From Verrucomicrobiales bacterium (GTDB lineage Bacteria; Verrucomicrobiota; Verrucomicrobiia; Verrucomicrobiales; DEV007), in assembly GCA_029213195.1 (NCBI GenBank), contig JARGNI010000021.1:1-64000 (forward strand): a DNA stretch of 64,000 bases. The letters are read 5' to 3'. The notes under the pieces were generated by a model, which saw nothing but the letters and a program-made list of their open reading frames with translations, searched no databases and was not told where the DNA came from. Shown here one piece after another: positions 26,860 to 36,555 of this stretch. Every line of letters begins with the position of its first letter. The stretch's first letter is position 1. Position numbers and translations under genes: made by a program.

Positions 26860-28017
26860 TTATAAAAGCTTTCTAATAAGTTCCGTTATTTCCGATGCCG
26901 AGCTCAGGGTGAAATCGGCTGCAATACCGACGGGTTTGTCGGTCTCGATTCGGATGGTTCCCTGCACCCCTGCCGCTTTTCCCATCTCGATGTCTCGATC
27001 CGCATCCCCGATCATCCAGGAACGACGTGGATCGACGAAGAACCTTTCAGAGGCGGTGAGGATCATTTCAGGGTCCGGTTTGGGTTGATGGAGACAATCC
27101 GGAGCTCCGGTGTAGGCCAGGATCCCATCGAAAGCAACGCCGCCCTCTTCCCGCAACTGCCTCTGCATCTTGTCGTGAATTCTCTGCAGATCCCCTTCGG
27201 ACATGAGCCCCTTCCCGACCCCCTTCTGGCTGGTCACGAGAATCGCCAGCACGTCACGTTGTTTCAGATACCGAAGCGCCTCGGCGATACCGGATTGGAG
27301 ATGAAAGGCATCTTCGTGCAGCACATAGCCAGGACCGGGAGAACGATTGACGACACCATCCCGGTCGAAGAAGACGCAGGTTCTTCCCTCGAGTCGCCCG
27401 CGTGCCTTCTCCCAATTCTCGACTTCATCGATGTCGGCGCGGGTCGGCAGCTGGAACACCTGCAGTCCCGCCTCGGAAGCGGCAGTGAGACTGGATGACA
27501 GAGTGTCCGCCGAACTCCAGGGAATCCCCCGAAACAGCCCAGGCTGTGATTTGCGGATCCCGAGCAAATAGTAGCCGCCATCTTCCGTAGGTCCGAAGAC
27601 GGCATCCGTTTTCCTTTCGAGGGCTTTCCAGGCCTCTTCGAAGAGTGCCTGATCCAGGTCGACACAGTCGGTCCCGATGATGGCGACGGCAGCCTCCCGA
27701 TGCTCTTCAAAGAAAGCATCGGAGGCGTGGGCAAGTCGCTCCCCCAGATCCGCTCCTTCCTGTGCGATCCAGTGAAGGGTGCCCGGGAAGGTCTCCAGCC
27801 ACGGTTTCAGCCAGGCCCGGAGGTCTTCTTCGCGATCCGCAGGATCAAAGGCGATCGAGAGGATATCCGGCCCTGCAAGCCGGCATTGTTCGAAAACCCG
27901 GCAGACCATCTTGTCGTAGGCCGCGGCCGCCTCTTCGCGACCAATTTTTGCGGCGAGTCTCGTTTTGACTCGTCCCGCTTCCGGATACTTGAGAAAGACC
28001 TGAATCGCCCTTCTCAT
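26860..28017 (-). CDS. fusion: DUF2064/TIGR04282-type glycosyltransferase plus HAD (GmhB/HisB-N-like) phosphatase
   Basis: N-term FLKYPEAGRVKTRLAAKIG, IIGTDCVDL, GPTEDGGYYLLG; C-term VFFDRDGVVNRSPGPGY, LVTSQKGV, KPDPEMI, WMIGDADRDIEMGKAAGV. Confidence 0.85.
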   Translation of the reverse strand: MRRAIQVFLKYPEAGRVKTRLAAKIGREEAAAAYDKMVCRVFEQCRLAGPDILSIAFDPADREEDLRAWLKPWLETFPGTLHWIAQEGADLGERLAHASDAFFEEHREAAVAIIGTDCVDLDQALFEEAWKALERKTDAVFGPTEDGGYYLLGIRKSQPGLFRGIPWSSADTLSSSLTAASEAGLQVFQLPTRADIDEVENWEKARGRLEGRTCVFFDRDGVVNRSPGPGYVLHEDAFHLQSGIAEALRYLKQRDVLAILVTSQKGVGKGLMSEGDLQRIHDKMQRQLREEGGVAFDGILAYTGAPDCLHQPKPDPEMILTASERFFVDPRRSWMIGDADRDIEMGKAAGVQGTIRIETDKPVGIAADFTLSSASEITELIRKLL

Positions 28018-28823
28018 CTCGGATCGCGAAACGGGATCGAGTAGGCTTTCACCATCGTCGCATCCTTCGTCAGGGTAACGTGATGAAACGGGATCGCGCC
28101 TCCGGCGAGAAAATCGCAATTGTCGTCTTCCGGTCCGGCCGTGAACTCACAGGCCGGGCTCGAAACCCCGGACTGCAGGACTCCGTGTCGATAGAGCTGA
28201 AGCCCCCGGTGGAGATGTCCGGAAAAAATTCCTCGCAGATTCTCTCCTGCCTTTGTGGCGAGCTGATCCTGGAACTCGGCCCCATTGGTCACGAGCAGGT
28301 GCTGATCGATCCATTGCGATCCGATCGGTGTCAGCGGGTAGTGAATAAACACGGCGACCGGTTTCTCACCCGTGATCGCTGAGAGCACGGCATCCATCTG
28401 CCTGTCGCTGAGATGACCGTGAGGCCCCTCCTCAGGAGGAACCTTGCCGTCGAGGACGAACAATTCCGCCTCGTTTTCCAGGCCACCCGTGAGTTGATAG
28501 CACAGACGATCCTTCGAGTCGGAGAGGAGATCCTCGCGCGGCCCGAAGATGAGCGCCTTCTCCATCATTCCGACATCATCGTGATTTCCCGTCACGTAAT
28601 AGACCGGCATGCGGAGAGCCGAAAGCGCCTCCGCGGCCAACTCATAAGCTGCCGTGTCAGGATCGTTGACGACATCTCCGGTGTGGACCACGAAATCCGG
28701 GACGAACGAAAGCGAATTGATCTCCTCGACCAACTGCCGAGCACGATCACAGACATTGGACCCGCGAATCAAGAGATCCTCATCGGGACCGAAATGGGTA
28801 TCACCGATATGAATGAATTCCAT
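28014..28823 (-). CDS. metallophosphoesterase (Icc/CpdA-like)
   Basis: FIHIGDTHFGPDEDL, HTGDVVNDPD, VTGNHDD, GIFSGHLHRG. Confidence 0.88.
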   Translation of the reverse strand: MEFIHIGDTHFGPDEDLLIRGSNVCDRARQLVEEINSLSFVPDFVVHTGDVVNDPDTAAYELAAEALSALRMPVYYVTGNHDDVGMMEKALIFGPREDLLSDSKDRLCYQLTGGLENEAELFVLDGKVPPEEGPHGHLSDRQMDAVLSAITGEKPVAVFIHYPLTPIGSQWIDQHLLVTNGAEFQDQLATKAGENLRGIFSGHLHRGLQLYRHGVLQSGVSSPACEFTAGPEDDNCDFLAGGAIPFHHVTLTKDATMVKAYSIPFRDPR

Positions 28824-28839
28824 GGATGCCTCCGAACAC

Positions 28840-29571
28840 CTAGTTTTCCTCTCGAACCTGTGACAGCATCCACTCGTAGACCTCCTCGTTGTCGTAAGTG
28901 GCAGTCCAGGAATCGTGTCCGACCCCTGGATAGACGGTCAGCTTGGCCCATGTATTCCCTTGTTTTTCCAGTGCCTTGATGAGACGAGACGACTCCTCCT
29001 CCGGCACGACGGAATCGGCATCACCGTGGAAAGCCCAAACAGGAAGATCCTTGATCCAACGCATCTTGTACGGGACGCCCCCGCCGCACACCGGCAGGAT
29101 CGCCGCAAAACGATCCGGAGCCTGGGTCGCAAAATGCCAGGTCCCATATCCCCCCATGCTCAAACCGGTAAGGTAGATCCGAGAGACATCGACGCGATAC
29201 TCCTTCTCGATGTGATCGACCAGCTCGAGGACAGGTTGCTCGGTCCACCATTCTCCCGAAGGACACTGTGGCGATACGAGGATGAAAGGGAACTTCTCCC
29301 CTGCGGCCACCTTCTTCGGAGGGCCATGCACTTTGACTTTATCCAGATCCTCTCCACGCTCTCCCGCTCCGTGCAAAAAAATCACCAGTGGCCAGACCTT
29401 CGACTCGTCTTCCTCATACCCTTCGGGAAGCGAAAGGAGGAACGACAAGCCAATCGTTTTTTGAATCTCTTTCTCGAATGACGAGGGCACCTGCTCGGCC
29501 GATGACCAGGAAAACGTCAAGCAAAGTGCGATCAGGGGGAGCGATAAGCCGCCTCGGAGGGAGATCTGCAT
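28840..29571 (-). CDS. secreted alpha/beta hydrolase (prolyl-oligopeptidase/esterase-like)
   Basis: Signal peptide; VIFLHGAGERGED, YLTGLSMGGYGTW, FHGDADSVVP, GVGHDSW. Confidence 0.85.
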   Translation of the reverse strand: MQISLRGGLSLPLIALCLTFSWSSAEQVPSSFEKEIQKTIGLSFLLSLPEGYEEDESKVWPLVIFLHGAGERGEDLDKVKVHGPPKKVAAGEKFPFILVSPQCPSGEWWTEQPVLELVDHIEKEYRVDVSRIYLTGLSMGGYGTWHFATQAPDRFAAILPVCGGGVPYKMRWIKDLPVWAFHGDADSVVPEEESSRLIKALEKQGNTWAKLTVYPGVGHDSWTATYDNEEVYEWMLSQVREEN

Positions 29572-29735
29572 CTCAAAGCCTAGCGCATCCCGAAAGCCCC
29601 GCCACCCAAAAAAGACAAAGGGCCTACGCATGCCTTTATTCGGACGATGAAAGGATATCGTCCCCACTGCCCCACTCCCGGAAAAGAATTCGAAAAGGCG
29701 ATTGATTCCGTCCCCAACCTCCCCGAAACAAAGCT

Positions 29736-30182
29736 ATGAGTGAGCACAAAACACAACTGTCCTGGAAACGCGGTGAAGCGGGATTCGGCTACAAGGAATA
29801 TCCTCGTGCCCATCAGTGGGTCTTCCCTCGAAGCGAACAGTCCCTCGCGGTTTCGGCGGCACCGGAATATCTCGGTGATGCCGACTGCGTTGATCCGGAA
29901 GAAGCTTTTTCTGCCGCGCTTACGAGTTGCCACATGCTGACCTTTCTCGCGATCGCTTCCATGAGTGGTTTCGTGGTCGACACCTACGAAGACGAATCCG
30001 TCGGGTTTCTCGAAAAAGGAGAGAACGGCAAACCCTGGTTGGCCCGTCTCGCCATGCACCCTAAGATCACTTTCTCCGGAGAGAAACAGCCTTCCGCGGA
30101 AGATATCGAGAAGCTCCACCAGAAGGCCCATCACGAGTGCTTCCTCGCCAACTCCGTGAAAACGGAAATTAGTTGGGCCTGA
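29736..30182 (+). CDS. OsmC family protein
   Basis: DPEEAFSAALTSCHMLTFLAIASMSGFVVDTYEDE; CFLANSVKTEI. Confidence 0.88.
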   Translation: MSEHKTQLSWKRGEAGFGYKEYPRAHQWVFPRSEQSLAVSAAPEYLGDADCVDPEEAFSAALTSCHMLTFLAIASMSGFVVDTYEDESVGFLEKGENGKPWLARLAMHPKITFSGEKQPSAEDIEKLHQKAHHECFLANSVKTEISWA

Positions 30183-30255
30183 TCGGGCATTGCCCCCCAC
30201 CAAGAGAGAACGCATACTGGACAAAACCAGGAACGAGGCGCAACTTTGCGCATCA

Positions 30256-31437
30256 ATGAGTCGGCGTCCTCCCTTAGAAATCGCATTGGCAATCAATGTC
30301 GGAATCACCCACCTGGAGCGGGTGGTGCGGGGAATTCGTGAATACGCAGAGCGCAATACGAACTGGCGATTTCTCATCAGCCCCGAGACTCACTACCTCT
30401 CCCCTACGGCACTCGAGGGTTGGGACGGAGATGGGGTGATCGCACTCGCAAACACTCCGGCCGACATCGAAGTTCTTTCAACCCTGTCCTGCCCCGTTGT
30501 AAATCTCTCTGGAGCGGTGGAGAATTCTCCTTTTCTCCGCGTCCGCCCCGACTACGAGAGATTGGGGCGGATGGCAGCCTGGCATCTCCTCGACCGCGGA
30601 TACCAGCGATTCGGATTCTATGGAGTAACCGATGTCTGGTATTCGGACTGCTACGAGTCCGGCTTCCTTGCCGAACTGAGTGCCCGTGGATTCGACTGCT
30701 CCACTCTCCGCGTCCCCGCGACGCTCAGTGAGAAGACCCGGTGGGATATTGGCCAGGGAGAATTGGAACTCTGGCTCAGTACGATCACTCCTCCTTTCGC
30801 CGTAATGGCCGCCCACGATCCACGAGCGGCCATGGTCATCCGAGCCTGTGAACGAGCAGGACTGAAGGTTCCGGAAGATGTCGCGGTCATCGGGGTGAAC
30901 AACGACACGGTCGCCTGTGAATCCTGTCGACCACCTCTCACCAGTATCGAGCGGAATGACAGCGAAATCGGAGCGGAAGCGGCAAGGCAGCTCGATCGTC
31001 TCATTCAGAAAGAGCTTTCCGCGAGCGTTGAAAAGGACTCCCGGGAGCTAATCGTCCCTCCCGGCAAGATTCGCGAAAGAGCCTCGACGGACAGTCTCGC
31101 AATCGATCAGCCCGATCTTCTCGAAGCGATCGATTTCGCCCGCGAACACTTTCGAGAGCAGATCACGGTCGCCGATCTCGTCGATGCCTGTCCGCGGTCC
31201 CGCCGCTGGGTGGAAGACGCGTTTGGGGAAAAACTCGGTTGCACCCCCCGGACCTTTCTCTTTCGACTCCGTTTTCGCGAAGCACAGAAACTTCTCAAGA
31301 CCTCGACCGATCTTTCTCTCAGTGAAGTGGCCGAGCTCTGCGGCTACAGCGGCACCCGCCAACTCAATGGCCAGTTTAAGGAAGAACTCGGAATGGGAGC
31401 CCGCCAATTTGGCCAGTCTCACCACGGAAAACGCTGA
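30256..31437 (+). CDS. XylR-like regulator (LacI-type sensor domain plus AraC HTH)
   Basis: VAVIGVNNDTVACESCRPPLTSIERN periplasmic-binding-like core; C-term ITVADLVDACPRSRRWVEDAFGEKLGCTPRTFLFRLRFREAQKLL. Confidence 0.88.
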   Translation: MSRRPPLEIALAINVGITHLERVVRGIREYAERNTNWRFLISPETHYLSPTALEGWDGDGVIALANTPADIEVLSTLSCPVVNLSGAVENSPFLRVRPDYERLGRMAAWHLLDRGYQRFGFYGVTDVWYSDCYESGFLAELSARGFDCSTLRVPATLSEKTRWDIGQGELELWLSTITPPFAVMAAHDPRAAMVIRACERAGLKVPEDVAVIGVNNDTVACESCRPPLTSIERNDSEIGAEAARQLDRLIQKELSASVEKDSRELIVPPGKIRERASTDSLAIDQPDLLEAIDFAREHFREQITVADLVDACPRSRRWVEDAFGEKLGCTPRTFLFRLRFREAQKLLKTSTDLSLSEVAELCGYSGTRQLNGQFKEELGMGARQFGQSHHGKR

Positions 31438-31570
31438 CGCGCCAGAGGTCGCTTACGTCACGGAAATCCGTCGGAAAAATCATTGCTGTCATCGTTCCGC
31501 TCCCCTACGGTCGCATTTCCGTGGAGTGGAGACTCCACTCCTTAGCAATCTACGAAATAATCCCATATCT

Positions 31571-32011
31571 ATGAGCAACATTGTTCCTCTTATCAGCTCC
31601 GGTGTCGCCGGACCTCTCGGCGTTCTTCACTTGCCCCGTCTCTGGCTCAAAGCCTCTCTCGGTGCCGCAGGCAAACTTCATTCCGACTATCCTGCGATCG
31701 GCGCTGGCTACGACCAGATGGTTCTCGATGGACTCGGAATCGACAAGGGAGACTTCGAGAGCTTCATCGCCGACTCGAAGCCCAGCTACGTCGAGTGCGA
31801 GAACTGGGTCCTTCAGCAGAAGGGTGGCTCCCTTGATCAGGATGCCGTCGACAAGCTGAATGCCGCTATCACCGGTTACATTCACGACGACGACACCCGC
31901 AAGGAAATCCTCGACGCTGCTGGTCGCGAAGACGACGGAACCGTGAAGGACGCCGTCAACCTGAACAACCTTGACGACTGGGCGATCTTCCACGCACAAG
32001 AGCTCAAGTAA
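31571..32011 (+). CDS. DUF5069-like protein
   Basis: 146 aa; LHLPRLWLKASLGAAGKLHSDYP pattern. Confidence 0.65.
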   Translation: MSNIVPLISSGVAGPLGVLHLPRLWLKASLGAAGKLHSDYPAIGAGYDQMVLDGLGIDKGDFESFIADSKPSYVECENWVLQQKGGSLDQDAVDKLNAAITGYIHDDDTRKEILDAAGREDDGTVKDAVNLNNLDDWAIFHAQELK

Positions 32012-32051
32012 GGTTCTTTCTCGGCGGGAAACCGCCGAACAGAATTTCCAC

Positions 32052-32084
32052 CCGCTGTCGATTTCGATCGGCAGCGGTTTTTTT
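32052..32084 (+). terminator. Rho-independent terminator with UUCG tetraloop
   Basis: CCGCTGTCGAT-TTCG-ATCGGCAGCGG followed by T7. Confidence 0.88.
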
Positions 32085-32200
32085 GTGCCCCGTTGACTCG
32101 GTTTCGAGGTCGCTCCGGATCGGCCAGAATTTCTTCGCTGGTGCGACAAAGCAGTTGTTTTCCGGGGGCGGTCCTGCTACCCCTATTTTTTGTCATTCCC

Positions 32201-33388
32201 ATGATCATCGCCCCCAAAACCAGAGGTTTCATCTGCACCACGGCACACCCTGACGGATGCGCCGCAAACGTCCAGGAGCAGATTGACTACGTGAAGTCAC
32301 AGCCCCCCCTGGCCAACCCGCCCAAGAAAGTCCTCGTCATTGGTGCCTCCACCGGCTACGGGCTTGCCTCGCGGATCGTTCCAGCCTTCGGAGGAGGCGC
32401 CTCCACCATCGGAGTATTCTTCGAGAAACCCGGTACGGAACGCAAGACAGCCAGCGCCGGATACTACAACTCCGTCGCCTTCGAAAAAGCCGCTGCAGCA
32501 GAAGGGCTTTATGCCAAGAGTTTCAATGGTGACGCTTTCTCGGAAGAGATGAAAGCAACCGTCCTCGACACCATCCGGGAAGACCTCGGCCAGGTCGATT
32601 GCATCGTCTACAGCCTAGCCTCTCCCCGCCGTACCGATCCAACCGACGGAGAGACCTACAAGTCGGTGCTCAAACCGATCGGAGCTCCCTACTCCCAGAA
32701 GAATCTCAATACCGATACCGGCGAAGTCGGTGACGTCTCGATCGAACCCTGCACCGAAGAGGAAATCGCCCACACCGTGAAAGTGATGGGAGGAGAGGAT
32801 TGGATTCTCTGGATCGACGCTCTCTCCGAGGCCGGTCTCCTGGCCGACGGATTCACCACGGTCGCCTATTCCTACATCGGTCCCGAACTCACTTTTCCGA
32901 TCTACACCAATGGGACGATCGGAAAAGCAAAAGAGCATCTCGAGCAGACTGCTGCGCAGATGAACGAAAAATATGGTGATACCACCGCCTACGTCTCGGT
33001 CAACAAAGCGCTCGTGACCCAGGCCAGTTCCGCCATTCCTGTCGTGCCGCTCTACATTTCTCTTCTCTATCGAGTGATGAAGGAAGCCAATCTCCACGAA
33101 GGCTGCATCGAGCAGATCGAGAGACTTTTTTCCGACCATCTCTCCAGCGATTCGGGTCCCTCCCTCGATGAAAAAGGACGAATCCGAATCGATGACTGGG
33201 AAATGCGCGACGACATCCAGGCAGCTGTCGCAGAGGCATGGGAAAAAGTCACCACGGATAATCTTTCCGAAATTTCCGATTATTCAGGATACAAAAACGA
33301 ATTTTTGAAACTCTTCGGCTTTGGTCTCCAAGGCGTTGATTACGAGGCAGAAACAGACCCGGAAAGACCACTCCCTTCCGAACAGTAA
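32201..33388 (+). CDS. fabV: trans-2-enoyl-ACP/CoA reductase FabV
   Basis: IIAPKTRGFICTTAHPDGCAANVQEQIDYVKSQ, VLVIGASTGYGLASRI, AYSYIGPELTFPIYTNGTIGKAKEHLE. Confidence 0.95.
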   Translation: MIIAPKTRGFICTTAHPDGCAANVQEQIDYVKSQPPLANPPKKVLVIGASTGYGLASRIVPAFGGGASTIGVFFEKPGTERKTASAGYYNSVAFEKAAAAEGLYAKSFNGDAFSEEMKATVLDTIREDLGQVDCIVYSLASPRRTDPTDGETYKSVLKPIGAPYSQKNLNTDTGEVGDVSIEPCTEEEIAHTVKVMGGEDWILWIDALSEAGLLADGFTTVAYSYIGPELTFPIYTNGTIGKAKEHLEQTAAQMNEKYGDTTAYVSVNKALVTQASSAIPVVPLYISLLYRVMKEANLHEGCIEQIERLFSDHLSSDSGPSLDEKGRIRIDDWEMRDDIQAAVAEAWEKVTTDNLSEISDYSGYKNEFLKLFGFGLQGVDYEAETDPERPLPSEQ

Positions 33389-33491
33389 CGGATTAGGAGT
33401 ATTATTATCATCATAAATATTTGAAAATATTATAATTTGGGTGAATTTGTCAGCGCACAAACACACACCCAGACAGCCAAACCTGAAAGCC

Positions 33492-34064
33492 ATGAAGAGA
33501 AGAGTCCTTTGCGGCGTACTCTCGCTGTCCCTTGCCCTGGGGACTGCGATGTTTACTTCCTGCACTGCCACCAATGTCACCAGCGCCTCCGCCAACCGCT
33601 CCACCGGAGCGAATTTCTCGCGCGGGCTGAACACGAAGACACCTCGAACGAAGCGTCTTTCCAATGGGGCCCGGGTCAATCCCATGGTCCTGTCCCAGAG
33701 CACCAAGAGCAATACCCGGCTCGTCATCGATATCGCCGACCAGCGGGGCTACCTCCTCGTCAATGGCAAGGTCGCGGTAAACACCCCAGTCTCGACGGCT
33801 CGGGCAGGGAAACACACACCCCGGGGAAGCTTTTCGATGACTCAGCGCGTCCGTTCCGGAAAAGTCTCCACCATCTACGGAGTCGAGATGCCCTACTGGA
33901 TGCGTCTCAGTGGAACCGTTTTCGGAGTGCACGCCGGTCATTTGCCTGGCTACCCTGCCTCCGCAGGCTGCATCCGACTTCCCGCAAGTGCCGCCCAAGT
34001 GATCTACGACAACACCACCTACGGCACACGGGTCAATATCTACAGCAGTTGGAACGGAGCGTGA
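33492..34064 (+). CDS. L,D-transpeptidase (YkuD), lipoprotein-like signal
   Basis: MKRRVLCGVLSLSLALGTAMFTSCTAT; LVIDIADQRGYLLVNGKV; HAGHLPGYPASAGCIRLP. Confidence 0.9.
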   Translation: MKRRVLCGVLSLSLALGTAMFTSCTATNVTSASANRSTGANFSRGLNTKTPRTKRLSNGARVNPMVLSQSTKSNTRLVIDIADQRGYLLVNGKVAVNTPVSTARAGKHTPRGSFSMTQRVRSGKVSTIYGVEMPYWMRLSGTVFGVHAGHLPGYPASAGCIRLPASAAQVIYDNTTYGTRVNIYSSWNGA

Positions 34065-34115
34065 TCCCACTCTCCGCCCATTCCTGAATTCCTCTTTCGG
34101 AGGAAGATCGAACAA

Positions 34116-34143
34116 GCCGCAGCCATCCGCTGCGGCTTTTTTG
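34116..34143 (+). terminator. Rho-independent terminator
   Basis: GCCGCAG-CCATCC-G-CTGCGGC followed by T6. Confidence 0.85.
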
Positions 34144-34230
34144 TGGGCAGTCTCGAGTTGGCCTTACCGCTCAAACCTCAGCCCTGTCCATGAGGGCCAG
34201 CGAAGTCGAGACTGTGCGGCCATAGATCGA

Positions 34231-34449
34231 TCAATCGCTCCCGCCTCCTGGTCGCCCACAGGAGCCGCAAATAGCGAGTGAAATCAGTCCTCCCGAAATC
34301 AAAATGGCGTGAGGAGTAAATCCCGTAGCAATTGCTCCCCATTCTGAGGTAGTTGCAGGACTCAAGGCGGTGATCATCAAAGCTATTCCCACCAAAATGG
34401 ATAGGAGAGATGCGATGATGCAGAAGGTAACTAAGGGGCTCTTTTTCAT
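34231..34449 (-). CDS. small membrane protein
   Basis: 72 aa with two hydrophobic segments (LVTFCIIASLLSILVGIALMITAL and PHAILISGGLISLAICGSC). Confidence 0.55.
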   Translation of the reverse strand: MKKSPLVTFCIIASLLSILVGIALMITALSPATTSEWGAIATGFTPHAILISGGLISLAICGSCGRPGGGSD

Positions 34450-34557
34450 TTTCGTTCCTTTTGGGTAGTGACACTATGGTAAAATTCTTCCAGGCAAAAC
34501 AAGGACACTAACATTGCCCTTTCCGTGCGCCGATGGATGCTCAGGTTGGCTTCGTTC

Positions 34558-35586
34558 CTATTCGGTCTTGGAATAATCTCCATAGGCTTCTGCGATCCCG
34601 GCGTCCTTGGAATCGCCCTTATGAAAAATGGTGCGATACCGAAACGTCAAGGTTTCCCCGTTCTTGATCGTGTAGTCGCCGGCTCCCTTTTCGGTTTCTT
34701 TCTCGAAGTTACCCTGGCCGAAAGGATTCGCAGTGAAGAGGCCATAGTGTCGGGCGTGCCACCAGGTGGGATGACGCAGATTGGAGGGGTGATCAAAAAT
34801 CGCGATTCCCACCGCATTCCCCGCACGGTCGACCCCAAAATAGTCGACCCACTTCGCACGCTTGCCCCAGGCGCCTTTGCCCTCGACCCCGTTGTTGTTG
34901 ATGATATTGCCCTTCGCAAACTCCCCTTCCAACCGCAGCGTTGGGATCGTGCGGATGGACCACGCTCCTTCCTTGTCGTCCTTGATGAGGACATCGCCCG
35001 CATCGGCGACCAGGGAAATTCTCGTGTCGACCACGAGAGAACCCGATTGGGTGTAAAAGAGTCGAAACTCACGCTCGTCGGACATCACTCTTTTCTCCGG
35101 GTCGTTGTGAGCGAGCCACTCCGATCTCGTCTTGAAAACGAGGTCGTCCTTGGACATGACGACCCCGTTCATCCCCTTGTGGAGGATCGCGCCGAAAGCC
35201 TTTTCCTTTTTCTTGTCGTCTCCGGGATAGTGCCAGAAATCCAGGCCGTTAACGTTCCCGAGGCCATACCACATCCCGCGGTGGTGGATGTGATCGGTCT
35301 GCTCATCTTTGAAACCTTCCTTCATTGGCCAGTTCCTGGTGAGATTCTCCCCAGTAGGCCCAATCACCGGATAGAAGAACGGTTTTCCTTCCTTGATCCC
35401 CGCATTGTAACTCGTGACGTGCTTCCCATCATAGAGGATCTTGATGGGATCCGTTCCCTCCATCGACCAACCTCCGCGCGCCGCAATCGTTACTTGTGCC
35501 TGCGATTCCGAGGTGGAAATGCCCAGTCCGGCAACAATCAGGAAGAGAGAAAGAAATGAAGTTTTCATAGCGGTAAATGCGGTCAA
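34558..35586 (-). CDS. DUF6807/PmoA-family secreted protein
   Basis: Signal peptide; DQTDHIHHRGMWYGLGNVNGLDFW and FDHPSNLRHPTWWHARHYGLFTANPFG. Confidence 0.8.
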   Translation of the reverse strand: MTAFTAMKTSFLSLFLIVAGLGISTSESQAQVTIAARGGWSMEGTDPIKILYDGKHVTSYNAGIKEGKPFFYPVIGPTGENLTRNWPMKEGFKDEQTDHIHHRGMWYGLGNVNGLDFWHYPGDDKKKEKAFGAILHKGMNGVVMSKDDLVFKTRSEWLAHNDPEKRVMSDEREFRLFYTQSGSLVVDTRISLVADAGDVLIKDDKEGAWSIRTIPTLRLEGEFAKGNIINNNGVEGKGAWGKRAKWVDYFGVDRAGNAVGIAIFDHPSNLRHPTWWHARHYGLFTANPFGQGNFEKETEKGAGDYTIKNGETLTFRYRTIFHKGDSKDAGIAEAYGDYSKTE

Positions 35587-35643
35587 TTCGAGGTGAGTAT
35601 CTCAATTCTTGCCGAGAGCAGCAAGGACCGATACGATACGTCA

Positions 35644-36555
35644 ATGAGTCATTTTCCTCGCGCAAACCGCCGCCGATTTCTGAAAGCCACTGCAGCCGGT
35701 GTGATGTCGGCACCCTTTTTGTCCTCCGATCTGTTGGGCGCCTCGAAGAGTGGGCACGAGATCTGCACCTTCACAAAACCGCTTCAGCATCTCAGCTATG
35801 CGGAAATGGCCAAAGTGATCGCCGAGATCGGATTCGACGGCATCGAGGCTCCGGTTCGCCCCCGCGGACATGTTCTCCCCGAGAAGGTCGAAGAAGATCT
35901 CCCTCGCATGATCGATGCCTTGAAAGACGAAGGTCTCTCTCTCACGCTTCTCACCTCGGGGATCAATGAAGTCAGTGCCGAGCAGCACACTGAGAAAGTT
36001 CTCCGGACTGCTGCCGGACTTGGCGTCAAACGCTTCCGAATGGCCTACTACAAGTATGACCTCAAGAAACCGATCGCGCCACAGATGAAGGAGTTCCGTC
36101 CCAAGCTCAAGGATCTCGTTGCGCTCTCCAAGGAAGTCGGAATCAAGCCGATCTATCAGAACCACTCGGGTAGGAACTACTTCGGGGGCCCCATCTGGGA
36201 TCTCGCGGAAGTCCTCGAAGACTTCGATCCCGCCGATGTCGGAGTCGCTTTCGATATCGGTCACGCCACTGTGGAGGGAGCCAAGGCGTGGCCCCTCAAT
36301 TTTGCCCGGATCCGACGCTACATCGACATGATCTACGTGAAGGAACCGGGCTGGAAGGACAACAAGCTGGAATGGGGACCCGTGGGTTCCGGTTGCGTCG
36401 ATCAGGCTTTCTACGACGTTTTGAAGAAATCCGATTTCTCCGGCCCGATCAGTCTCCATGTCGAATACCTCGGCCACAAGGATCCCAAAATGGTTCCGAC
36501 GATTCTTGAGGCCATGAAAAAGGACTATGCTACCCTACAGGAGTTGCTCAGCTGA
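35644..36555 (+). CDS. TIM-barrel sugar phosphate isomerase/epimerase with Tat-type signal
   Basis: NRRRFLKATAAGVMSAPFLS; IGFDGIEAPVRPRG; VGVAFDIGHATVEG; GPISLHVEY. Confidence 0.85.
   Translation: MSHFPRANRRRFLKATAAGVMSAPFLSSDLLGASKSGHEICTFTKPLQHLSYAEMAKVIAEIGFDGIEAPVRPRGHVLPEKVEEDLPRMIDALKDEGLSLTLLTSGINEVSAEQHTEKVLRTAAGLGVKRFRMAYYKYDLKKPIAPQMKEFRPKLKDLVALSKEVGIKPIYQNHSGRNYFGGPIWDLAEVLEDFDPADVGVAFDIGHATVEGAKAWPLNFARIRRYIDMIYVKEPGWKDNKLEWGPVGSGCVDQAFYDVLKKSDFSGPISLHVEYLGHKDPKMVPTILEAMKKDYATLQELLS

Noticed and set aside
33401-33440. AT-rich stretch with TATAAT upstream of the L,D-transpeptidase
   Set aside because: TTGAAA and TATAAT are only a few bases apart, so they do not form a normal sigma70 promoter; too weak to call.
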